Positions 23,397 through 29,427 of a stretch of DNA of 29,427 nt are shown here, piece by piece (within the stretch, counting starts at the first letter, position 1; every line of letters begins with the position of its first letter). The stretch is from DATLZM01 sp035559315 (GTDB taxonomy: Bacteria; Actinomycetota; UBA4738; HRBIN12). Made by a program: the position numbers and the translations under genes. The stretch lies in the NCBI GenBank assembly GCA_035559315.1, contig DATMBJ010000086.1:1-29427 (forward strand), read 5' to 3'. The notes under the pieces are model-generated. The model was not told the origin of the DNA. It saw nothing but the letters and a program-made list of their open reading frames with translations, and made no database searches.

Positions 23397-24673
23397 CCCG
23401 TCCCCTCCAGGGCCGCGTCGCGGAACCCCGGGGCCCCGGCGAGCGCCGCGGCCGCGGCCCGCGCCAGGTCCCGGGCGCGCGCGCCGTCCGCCCGGAGGTG
23501 GCCCCCCTCCAGCAGGGCGCGTCCTCCGACCAGCACCGTGTCGACGTTCGACGTGTCCATCCCCCACACCACGGCCCCGATCGGGTCGTTGATCGGGAAC
23601 ACGTTCGGGCGGTCCCCACGCAGGAGGACGACGTCGGCACGCATGCCGGGCTCCAGCGCGCCGGTCACGCCGCCCAGGCCCACCGCCCGGGCGCCGTCGA
23701 CCGTCGCCCAGCGGATCACGTCCCGGGTCGTGAGCAGCCGCGGGAGGCCTCCCTTCCCGGCGAGCTTGCGCTCGAAGACCACCGCGTGCTGCCAGGAGAT
23801 CGCGGCCCGCATCTGGGCGAAGAGGTCGCCCGGCGCCACGCGTTCCTCGTCGACGCCGAGGCCCGGGCGGACCCCCCGGTCGATCAGCCGCTGGATCGGG
23901 GGCGCCGCGCCGCCCGCCATCTCGCTCGCCGGCGCGAGGGAGACCCCGGCGCCCGAGGCCGCGAGCGCGTCGAGGTCGGCCTCCTCGAGGTCGCCGCCGT
24001 GCACGAGCGTGGCGTCCTCTCCCAGGAAGCCCCGGGCGGCGAGCGCCGCGATCGCGCCCGGCGGGCTCGCGCCGTGGAGGTGCATGCGCAGTCCAAGCTC
24101 CCGGGCCAAGGTCCAGGGCTCGACGGGCGGTTGGGCGCCCGGGTGCCCCAGCCGGGCGCCGAGGGCGATCGTCGTCGAGGGTCCGGCGGAGCGGGCGAGA
24201 CGGGCGAGGGTCTCGCGGGTCGCCCCGCGGGCCAGCACGAACACGGTGCGGAGCCCGGACTCGGCGTGGGCCTGGAGCGCGGCCTCCCCCCTGTCCTCGT
24301 CGGGATCCAGGTCGGACCAATCGACCACGGTCGTGATCCCCGCCTCCACGGCCCCCAAGAGCCCGATCAGGGTCGCGGCGTAGACGGCATCGGCGTCGTA
24401 CCGCTCGGCGGCGGTCCGTCCGGTCGCGTCGTCGGCGGCCGCGTGGTCGAGGTTGCGGAAGAGCGAGGTCCACACGTGCCGGTGGGTGTCGACGAACCCC
24501 GGCATGACGATCGCGCCGGCGGCGTCCACGACGTCCGCGTCACGGGCCCGGAGGTCCTGGCCGACCTGGGCGATCCGGTCGCCCTCGATCAGCACGTCTC
24601 CGCGCCGGAGGTTCGGGGTCCCCTTCCCGAGCGTCAGGACGCACCCGCCGCGGAGCAGGATCCTGGCGGTCAC
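23393..24673 (-). CDS. TRZ/ATZ-type amidohydrolase (stand-alone paralogue of the fused enzyme)
   Basis: 426-aa cytoplasmic metal-dependent hydrolase of the COG0402 group (deaminases and chlorohydrolases of N-heterocycles). Metal ligands: HxH in VDTHRHVW (His64, His66), His in MHLHGAS, His in LVHGGDL, Asp in LGVDEERV. As in the fused paralogue, the Glu of the usual H-x-x-E is missing. The two enzymes share distinctive stretches: DVLIEG-RI, IVMPGFVDTHRH, AGITTV-DWS, PPIQR--DRG, GMDT-NVDTVLV. It is the first gene of the operon; GTG at 24673 has GGAGG 4 nt upstream and begins the family match (ARILLRGG). The substrate is probably the imported compound or a derivative; deamination is plausible, not shown. 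Confidence 0.9.
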   Translation of the reverse strand: MTARILLRGGCVLTLGKGTPNLRRGDVLIEGDRIAQVGQDLRARDADVVDAAGAIVMPGFVDTHRHVWTSLFRNLDHAAADDATGRTAAERYDADAVYAATLIGLLGAVEAGITTVVDWSDLDPDEDRGEAALQAHAESGLRTVFVLARGATRETLARLARSAGPSTTIALGARLGHPGAQPPVEPWTLARELGLRMHLHGASPPGAIAALAARGFLGEDATLVHGGDLEEADLDALAASGAGVSLAPASEMAGGAAPPIQRLIDRGVRPGLGVDEERVAPGDLFAQMRAAISWQHAVVFERKLAGKGGLPRLLTTRDVIRWATVDGARAVGLGGVTGALEPGMRADVVLLRGDRPNVFPINDPIGAVVWGMDTSNVDTVLVGGRALLEGGHLRADGARARDLARAAAAALAGAPGFRDAALEGTG

Positions 24674-24744
24674 GCGACCTCCAGGCGGCCCGCCGAGACC
24701 GATGCGACCATCTCGCCCCTCCACCCCAACGGTGCCCGCCGCCT

Positions 24745-24771
24745 GTTGAACCAGGCTGCATGCGGTTCAAC
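24745..24771. promoter_or_regulatory. perfect 8+8 bp inverted repeat, probable operator of the import operon
   Basis: GTTGAACC (24745-24752), an 11-bp spacer, and GGTTCAAC (24764-24771). It begins 1 bp downstream of the minus-strand -10 box and so covers the expected transcription start, the usual position for a repressor. A third half-site, GTTCAA, lies at 24791-24796. The XRE-cupin protein of the operon is the likeliest binder (inference). Confidence 0.6.
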
Positions 24772-24772
24772 G

Positions 24773-24778
24773 ATGCTA
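24773..24778 (-). promoter_or_regulatory. -10 box of the import operon
   Basis: TAGCAT on the minus strand fits TANNNT and would give a start near 24766, inside the inverted repeat and about 93 nt before the first gene. No good -35 box is found at 17-18 bp. Confidence 0.45.
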
Positions 24779-24979
24779 CACACAACGAGCGTTCAAGGCC
24801 AGAGGGTGTCCAGCGCCGCTGGACGGGATGGGACGGGGCGCTGTCCCTCGCGATCCGCGTCCCTGGGGCCGAGGACCGCTCGGCACGTCGCCTGGCTTCC
24901 GCGGATCCGGGAGCCGCTCGGGGTACCCTCGTGCCCGGCGTTCGCGCCCCCGCGCGGGGGGAGGAGGAGGGAGCCTGCG

Positions 24980-25462
24980 ATGGAGCTTTCGACCGTCCGC
25001 ATCGAGAAGCCGGACGAGCTGAACTTCATCCTCGGGCAGTCGCACTTCATCAAGACCGTCGAGGACCTCCACGAGGTGCTCGTCGGGGCCTCGCCCCACC
25101 TCCGGTTCGGGATCGCGTTCTGCGAGTCGAGCGGACCGCGGCTGGTCCGGTGGAGCGGGAACGACGACGAGCTGGTGCAGCTCGCGATCCGCAACGCCCG
25201 GGCCATCGGCGCCGGGCATTGCTTCATCGTGTTCCTCCGGGAGGGGTTCCCGATCAACGTCCTGAACGCGGTGAAGATGGTCCCGGAGGTGTGCCGGATC
25301 TTCTGCGCCACGGCCAACCCGGTCGAGGTCGTGGTGACCGAGACCGAGCAGGGCCGGGCCATCTTGGGCGTCGTGGACGGCGGTTCGCCGCTCGGGGTCG
25401 AGACCGAGGAGGACCAGGCGGAGCGGAAGGCCCTGCTCCGCCGGTTCGGGTACAAGCTGTGA
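24980..25462 (+). CDS. PF04008 family protein (adenosine-specific kinase family)
   Basis: 160-aa protein closely matching the PF04008 family, best known from archaea and thermophilic bacteria and named from structural and ligand data; its cellular role is poorly defined. The whole length matches: MELSTVRIEKPDELNFILGQ, SHFIKTVEDLHEVLVG, FGIAFCESSGPRLVRWSGND, IGAGHCFIVFLREGFPINVL, VCRIFCATANPVEVVV, TETEQGRAILGVVDGGSPLG and a terminal FGYKL. The ATG at 24980 is the family start, with GAGGAGGAGG 9 nt upstream; open frame further upstream is not similar. Its stop overlaps the start of a sensor kinase gene (GTGA, 25459-25462). Divergence from a purine-like import operon suggests a link to nucleoside metabolism (inference). 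Confidence 0.92.
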   Translation: MELSTVRIEKPDELNFILGQSHFIKTVEDLHEVLVGASPHLRFGIAFCESSGPRLVRWSGNDDELVQLAIRNARAIGAGHCFIVFLREGFPINVLNAVKMVPEVCRIFCATANPVEVVVTETEQGRAILGVVDGGSPLGVETEEDQAERKALLRRFGYKL

Positions 25463-26556
25463 ACGAGGGCCCGGGCCTCGTCGACGACGTCGCCTGGCGG
25501 GCGCTCGTCGAGGGGATCCCCGCGATCCTCTACATCGACGCGGTCGACGACCTCTCGACGAACCTCTACACGAGCCCCCAGGTCGAGAGGATCCTCGGCT
25601 GGAAGGTCGAGCGCTGGCGCGCCGACCCCGACCTCTGGGTCCGCCAGCTCCACCCCGAGGACCGGGACCGGGTCCTCGCCGAGCACCGCGAGAGCAACCT
25701 CACCGGCGCGCCGTTCCGGAGCGAGTACCGGATGATCGCGCGGGACGGTCGGGTCGTCTGGTTCCGGGACGAGGCCGTCCTGGTCTGGGACGAACAGGGG
25801 ATGCCCGCCTACTGGCGCGGGGTGATGCTGGACATCTCCGAGCAGAAGCGGGCGGAGGAGCGGCTGCGGGAGAGCCTCGCGGTCCTCCGCGACACGATGA
25901 TCGAGCGCCGCCGCCTGATGGCGCGCCTGGAACGGGCCCAGGACGAGGAGCGACGGCGGATCGCCGCCGACATCCACGACGAGCCGATCCAGGCGATGAC
26001 CGCGGCCGACGTCCACCTGCAGGCCCTGATCGCCGGGGAGGGCGACCCCGCGCGCCGCCGCGAGCTCGAGGAGGTCCGGGCCGCCGTGGCGGAGGCGATC
26101 GAGCGGCTCCGCCACCTCCTGTTCGAGCTGCGGCCGCCCTCGCTCGAGGGCGGGCTCGCGCCGGCCCTCCGGACCTACCTGGAGCGGGTCGGGGCGGCGT
26201 CGGGCTTCCGCGCCGAGCTGGTCGACGCGCTCGAGCGCGAGCCGCCGGCGGAGGTCGCGGCCACCGCGTTCCGGATCGCCCGGGAGGCGGTGGCCAACGC
26301 CCGCAAGCACGCCGGGGCTCGGGCGGTCCGGGTCGAGCTGCGGACGGCGGAGGGCGGGGTCTCGCTGCGGGTCTCGGACGACGGCCGGGGGTTCGACCCC
26401 TCGCTGATCGCCCGCCCGGAGCCCGGGCACCTCGGCCTCCAGGCGATGCTCGAACGCGCCGAGCTCGCCGGCGGCTGGTGCCGGATCGACACCTCGCCGG
26501 GCCGGGGCACGACGGTCGAGTGCTGGCTCCCGGCGAACGGCGCGTTCGTCCCCTGA
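25459..26556 (+). CDS. PAS-domain sensor histidine kinase (NarL/DesK type)
   Basis: 365-aa soluble kinase. A PAS domain covers about residues 15-128 (LVEGIPAILYIDAVDD, YTSPQVERILGW, LHPEDRDRVLAEH, YRMIARDGRVVWFRDEA, GVMLDISEQKRAEE). A coiled coil to about 165 and a HisKA_3 domain follow, with His173 in DIHDEPIQAM. The HATPase domain has an N-box (AREAVANARKHAGA) and G-boxes (SDDGRGFD, GHLGLQAMLERAEL, PGRGTTVECW). No membrane segment is present. GTG at 25459 overlaps the stop of the PF04008 gene, so the two are coupled. No response regulator is adjacent; its partner must be elsewhere or is shared with another kinase such as the one at 4596. Confidence 0.93.
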   Translation: MNEGPGLVDDVAWRALVEGIPAILYIDAVDDLSTNLYTSPQVERILGWKVERWRADPDLWVRQLHPEDRDRVLAEHRESNLTGAPFRSEYRMIARDGRVVWFRDEAVLVWDEQGMPAYWRGVMLDISEQKRAEERLRESLAVLRDTMIERRRLMARLERAQDEERRRIAADIHDEPIQAMTAADVHLQALIAGEGDPARRRELEEVRAAVAEAIERLRHLLFELRPPSLEGGLAPALRTYLERVGAASGFRAELVDALEREPPAEVAATAFRIAREAVANARKHAGARAVRVELRTAEGGVSLRVSDDGRGFDPSLIARPEPGHLGLQAMLERAELAGGWCRIDTSPGRGTTVECWLPANGAFVP

Positions 26557-26594
26557 CCGAACCGGCCCCGCCGGCAGCCCGCTCCCCCGCGCGC

Positions 26595-26600
26595 TACGCT
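26595..26600 (+). promoter_or_regulatory. possible -10 box for the YbaK-type gene
   Basis: TACGCT matches TANNNT and lies 20 nt before the ATG at 26621, leaving a short leader that contains the GGGAGGTG ribosome site. No -35 box is clear. Confidence 0.35.
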
Positions 26601-26620
26601 TGCCGCGGGAGGTGATCGCG

Positions 26621-27094
26621 ATGGCCTCCGTGACCGACCTGCTCGGCAAGCGAGGGGTCCCCTTCGAGTCCATCCCGCACGAGACCACCTACACCTCGAT
26701 CGAGGAGGCCCGCGCCCTCGGGATCGCCGCGGACGAGGTGGTGAAGGCCGTCGTGCTGGTGACCTCGGCGGGGCACGCCCTCGCGGTGGTCCCGGCGTCC
26801 CGCCGGCTGGACATGCGCCTCGTGCACGACGCCCTGGGCGACAAGCACGCGCGCCTGGCGACCGAGGAGGAGCTCGAGCGCGACTTCCCCGAGGTCGAGC
26901 TGGGCGCCATGCCGCCGCTCGGCTCGCTCGTCGGGGCCCGGACCCTCGTGGACCCCGAGGTCCTCCAGCACGCCGAGGTCGTGTTCGCCGCCGGGAAGCG
27001 GACGGAGTCCGTGAAGGTCCGCACCGCCGACCTGTTCCGGGACGAGCCCCACACCGTCGCGCCCCTGACCCGGCACCCGGAGGAGGAGATCTGA
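26621..27094 (+). CDS. YbaK/ProRS-associated-domain aminoacyl-tRNA deacylase
   Basis: 157-aa protein of the YbaK/EbsC fold, a family that hydrolyses mischarged tRNAs in trans (for example Cys-tRNA(Pro)). Visible: an N-terminal helix LLGKRGVPFESIPHETTYTS, the catalytic Lys in EVVKAVVLVTS, HALAVVPASRRLDM, KHARLATEEELERDFPEVELGAMPPLGSL (the G-x-x-P-P-x-G loop) and the closing strand VFAAGKRTESVKV. This short, acidic-tailed subgroup is common in bacteria and its exact tRNA substrate is not known. ATG at 26621 is preferred over the TTG at 26600 because GGAGG lies 8 nt upstream. The stop overlaps the probable CTG start of the next gene. Confidence 0.9.
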   Translation: MASVTDLLGKRGVPFESIPHETTYTSIEEARALGIAADEVVKAVVLVTSAGHALAVVPASRRLDMRLVHDALGDKHARLATEEELERDFPEVELGAMPPLGSLVGARTLVDPEVLQHAEVVFAAGKRTESVKVRTADLFRDEPHTVAPLTRHPEEEI

Positions 27095-27972
27095 GCGAGG
27101 CGAGGGCGGTCCGTGCGAGCGAGCCGGCGGAGCTGCTCGCCGAGGGGCGGGCCTTCGCCGACCTCTCGGGGTGGCGGAAGGTCGCGGTGGAGGGCGCGGA
27201 CGCGCTCCGCTGGCTGGACGCGCTCCTCACCGCCGACCTGGAGGACCTGGCGCCGGGCCGGGCGCGGCGGGCGCTCCTCCTCTCGCCCACCGGAGGCGTC
27301 CGGGCGGCAGTGACGGTGGCGCGCCCGGAGGGTTCGGTGCTGCTCCTCCAGGACCCCGTCCAGGCCCGCCCCGTGCTCGAGCTGCTCGCGCCCTACGTCC
27401 TCTCCTCGGACGTCCGCCTGCAGGACCGCACCGGGGAGCTGGCGCTCCTCGCGTTCCCCGGCCGGGAGGAGCCCCCGGCGGTGTCCGGGGGTTGGGCCTC
27501 GGCGCCCTCCGTCCTCGGCCGGGGCGTCGACCTGATCCTCCCGGCCGAGGAGCGGGGACGCGTCCTCGGGGAGCTCCGCGGCGCGTCCGAGGAAGCCTCG
27601 GAGGAGGACGTGGAGGCCTGGCGCGTGGCCTCGGGCATCGCCCGGTTCGGGGTGGACGGGGAGGAGGGCGACCTCCCGGCGGAGTGCGGCCTGGAGGACG
27701 CGGTCTCCTTCGGCAAGGGGTGCTTCCTCGGCCAGGAGGCGGTGGCCAAGGTCCGGAACCTCGGCCACCCGCGGAGGGTCCTGCGCCACCTGGAGGCCAC
27801 CGGGCCGGTCCGGGCGGGCGAGCCGGTCCTCGCCGACGGGCGGGAGGCGGGCGCGGTGACGAGCGCCGCCGTCCGCGGCGGCCGCTGGTTCGCGCTCGTC
27901 AGGGTGCGCTGGGAGGCGCGCGACGCGCCGCTGCGGACGGCCTCCGGGGCCGAGCTCGCGCCGCTCGGCTGA
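27091..27972 (+). CDS. ygfZ: YgfZ/GcvT-like folate-binding protein, probable CTG start
   Basis: 293-aa tetrahydrofolate-binding protein of the YgfZ/IbaG-linked family involved in iron-sulfur enzyme maintenance. N-terminal GcvT-like part: AFADLSGWRKVAVEGADALRW, LLTADLEDLAPG, LLLSPTGGV. Signature KGCFLGQEAVAKVRNLG (K-G-C-x-x-G-Q-E) lies near residue 210, then a small C-terminal barrel. The family match begins well before GTG 27187, yet no ATG, GTG or TTG occurs in this frame between 26881 and 27187. CTG at 27091 overlaps the upstream TGA as CTGA and follows GGAGGAGG, so a CTG start fits best. Using GTG 27187 would delete the first strand and helix. It converges with the radical SAM gene across 14 nt. 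Confidence 0.85.
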   Translation: MSEARAVRASEPAELLAEGRAFADLSGWRKVAVEGADALRWLDALLTADLEDLAPGRARRALLLSPTGGVRAAVTVARPEGSVLLLQDPVQARPVLELLAPYVLSSDVRLQDRTGELALLAFPGREEPPAVSGGWASAPSVLGRGVDLILPAEERGRVLGELRGASEEASEEDVEAWRVASGIARFGVDGEEGDLPAECGLEDAVSFGKGCFLGQEAVAKVRNLGHPRRVLRHLEATGPVRAGEPVLADGREAGAVTSAAVRGGRWFALVRVRWEARDAPLRTASGAELAPLG

Positions 27973-27986
27973 CCGGCGCGCGGCGG

Positions 27987-28994
27987 TCAGCCCGTCGGCA
28001 GGAGCGCGAGCCCTTCGGCGCGGCTGCGGGGGTCGAGCCGGAGCCCGAGCTCGTGCGCGAGCTCGAGCGCGCGCAGGTACTCGTCCCGGTGGACCCGCCG
28101 GGCGATCTCGGGGTAGTCGTCGCCCCGGACCACCAGGCCGGCGGGGTGGTACTGGGCCATGAGGTTCACGTAGGTCTCGGGGCCGAGCTCGTCGGCGATC
28201 CAGCGCAGGACGGCCTCGGTCTCCTCGAGCATCCCCGGCATCACCAGGTGGCGGAGGAGCACGCCCCGCACCGCGAGCCCCCGCTCGTCGAACCTGAGGT
28301 AGCCGACCTGGCGGTGCATCTCGCGGATGGCGCGGCAGGCGACCTCGCCGTAGTCGGGCCGGCGGAGGTAGCGTCGGGCCGCCTCGCGCGAGAGCACCTT
28401 GAGGTCGGGCATGTAGATGGAGACGATGCCCTCCATCAGCCGGAGCGAGTCCAGCGAGTCGTAGCCGCTCGTGTTGTAGACGATCGGGAGGCGGAGGCCG
28501 CGCCCGGCCGCGATCGGCATCGCCTCCAGGATCTGGGGCACGACGTGCTCGGGCGTCACCCAGTTGATGTTGTGGCAGCCCCCCGCCTGGAGCTCGAGCA
28601 TCATCTCCGCGAGGCGCTCGGGCGTGACGACCTCCCCCTGGACGTTCCAGGAGATGTCCCAGTTCTGGCAGAACACGCAGCGGAGGTTGCAGCCGCTGAA
28701 GAAGATCGTCCCCGAGCCGTTCCACCCCCGCAGGCAGTCCTCCTCCCCGAAGTGGTGGAAGTAGGAGGCGACGACCGCCCGCCGGCCGATCCCGCACAGG
28801 GCCCGCTGGTCGGCCAGGCGGTCGACCTTGCACCCGCGCGGGCACACCCGGCAGGTCGGGCCGAGGAGCGCGAGCCCCTCCCGCGCCCGCCGCTCGAGCT
28901 CCCCCGTCCGGTGGAGCTCGACGTAGGTCGGCTCCGGCCCGTGGGGGACGGGATCCACGTCGTCGACCTGGGTACGGAGCCAGCGCACCTGCAC
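27987..28994 (-). CDS. Radical SAM protein, PflX-like (COG1313)
   Basis: 335-aa iron-sulfur enzyme related to pyruvate-formate-lyase activases. An N-terminal cysteine cluster GPTCRVCPRGCKVDR (about residues 45-59) is followed by LCGIG and FHHFGEEDCLRGWNGSGTIFFSGCNLRC. The radical SAM motif is CNLRCVFC (three Cys that hold the 4Fe-4S cluster). Next come GGCHNINWVTPEHVVP, the barrel strand IVYNTSGYDSL, IYMPDLKVL and VRGVLLRHLVMPG. These are typical of PflX-like proteins, whose target is not established. GTG at 28994 follows GGGAGGGG; a TAGCAT -10-like box lies at 29017-29022 on the same strand. It starts 25 nt after the DUF72 stop, so the two may share transcription. Confidence 0.92.
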   Translation of the reverse strand: MQVRWLRTQVDDVDPVPHGPEPTYVELHRTGELERRAREGLALLGPTCRVCPRGCKVDRLADQRALCGIGRRAVVASYFHHFGEEDCLRGWNGSGTIFFSGCNLRCVFCQNWDISWNVQGEVVTPERLAEMMLELQAGGCHNINWVTPEHVVPQILEAMPIAAGRGLRLPIVYNTSGYDSLDSLRLMEGIVSIYMPDLKVLSREAARRYLRRPDYGEVACRAIREMHRQVGYLRFDERGLAVRGVLLRHLVMPGMLEETEAVLRWIADELGPETYVNLMAQYHPAGLVVRGDDYPEIARRVHRDEYLRALELAHELGLRLDPRSRAEGLALLPTG

Positions 28995-29019
28995 GATGCC
29001 CCTCCCTACGTTTCGGATG

Positions 29020-29427
29020 CTACGACCGCTCGCCCCCCGCTGCGAAGGGGTCCCCGGCGAGCAGCGCCCGGAACCTCCGGGCGTCCTCGAGCATCGAGAC
29101 GTTGTTGAACATCGCCCAGACCTCGCGGGCGCCCGCGCCGAGGGCGGCCAGGCAGCGGCGGCGGAGCTCGGCGAGGTCGTCGTCGGTGTACCGGTACCGG
29201 TACCCGCCCCTGCCGTGGAGGCGGTAGTAGGCGAGCGGCCCCGGGACCTCCTGGGCGACGAAGGGGTCGACGCAGTGGACGAGGCTGAGCTCCCGGCAGA
29301 GGTCCCCCACGAGCTCCCGGGGCCAGGCCCCGCGGGGCTCCCAGGCCAGGACCAGGCCGTCCCGAGGCGCGGCCGAGCAGAACGCCCGCAGGTCCGCGAC
29401 GTGGGGATCGGTCGGCGTGAAGCTCGC
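29020..29427 (-). CDS. DUF72 family protein (N-terminus outside the window)
   Basis: The frame stays open to the last base of the window, so only the C-terminal 135 residues are seen. DUF72 hallmarks: LAWEPRGAWPRELV, LSLVHCVDPF, LAYYRLHGRGGYRYRYTDDDLAEL and the end AREVWAMFNNVSMLEDARRF. The family has a TIM-barrel fold and no firmly known function; members are widespread in bacteria and archaea. The GTG at 29310 is internal, not a start, because the residues encoded before it also match the family. It lies just upstream of the radical SAM gene on the same strand. Confidence 0.9.
   Translation of the reverse strand, partial: ASFTPTDPHVADLRAFCSAAPRDGLVLAWEPRGAWPRELVGDLCRELSLVHCVDPFVAQEVPGPLAYYRLHGRGGYRYRYTDDDLAELRRRCLAALGAGAREVWAMFNNVSMLEDARRFRALLAGDPFAAGGERS

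Larger units (their letters stand above)
24674..24979. other. 306-bp divergent intergenic region
   Basis: Separates the minus-strand import operon from the plus-strand PF04008 gene. It holds the perfect inverted repeat at 24745-24771, a minus-strand -10 box at 24773-24778, an extra half-site GTTCAA at 24791-24796, a plus-strand -10-like TACCCT at 24924-24929, and a purine-rich ribosome site just before 24980. I see no gene in it; open frames crossing it look like shadows. Confidence 0.6.

Noticed and set aside
24936..24965. Hairpin CCCCCGCGCGGGGG before the PF04008 gene as a riboswitch or attenuator
   Set aside because: A single G/C stem in a G-rich leader with no alternative pairing or conserved riboswitch core.
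23498..24979. Plus-strand extension upstream of the PF04008 start
   Set aside because: Antisense to the amidohydrolase gene and without similarity; the family start is the ATG at 24980 with a strong ribosome site.

Overview
The window is very GC-rich, uses many GTG starts, and is packed with 4-nt ATGA/GTGA stop-start overlaps. Several promoters have a TANNNT -10 box, some placed 6-7 nt before a start codon with no Shine-Dalgarno sequence (leaderless layout). With DrrAB-type ABC genes, red-type form I RuBisCO with CbbX, and a lipoprotein binding protein, this points to a chromosomal segment of an actinobacterium (Actinomycetota), probably one able to fix CO2. I saw no tRNA, rRNA, CRISPR array, insertion sequence or phage gene.

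Layout. (1) 1-4408: a DrrAB-type ABC exporter (5' end cut by the window), an M20 peptidase, a DinB-like gene broken by an in-frame TGA, a VOC protein, and on the minus strand a HisI-like protein that has lost key metal-binding aspartates. (2) 4596-6451: a GAF histidine kinase and a LuxR-type response regulator, overlapping by 4 nt. (3) 6521-16262: a Calvin-Benson-Bassham island. Phosphoribulokinase (minus) diverges from transaldolase-transketolase-GAPDH (plus). These converge, with overlapping 3' ends, on the minus-strand unit cbbL-cbbS-cbbX-79-aa ORF-rpe. A LysR regulator (cbbR-like) diverges from cbbL. GAPDH has the residues of an NADP(H) enzyme, and the aldolase-type gene has transaldolase-type active-site residues. 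The island may therefore encode a transaldolase-based regeneration branch.

(4) 16293-24673 (minus strand): a compact import and catabolism operon. In transcription order it holds a TRZ/ATZ-type amidohydrolase, a ribose/nucleoside-type ABC permease, a lipoprotein solute-binding protein, a double-domain ABC ATPase, an 817-aa protein in which a second ABC permease is fused to a second amidohydrolase, and an XRE-cupin regulator. A perfect 8+8 bp inverted repeat lies just downstream of the probable -10 box of the operon. The permease-enzyme fusion is the most novel item in the window.

(5) 24980-26556: a PF04008 (adenosine-specific kinase family) protein overlapping by 4 nt a PAS-histidine kinase, divergent from the import operon. 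(6) 26621-29427: a YbaK-type deacylase, a YgfZ/GcvT-like protein that appears to start at CTG, a PflX-like radical SAM protein (minus) and the C-terminal part of a DUF72 protein (minus, running off the window).

How they fit together: region 3 is a nearly self-contained CO2-fixation module with its own activator, activase and NADPH-linked reduction step. Regions 4 and 5 look like a purine- or N-heterocycle-related uptake and processing system, but the substrate is not known from sequence.
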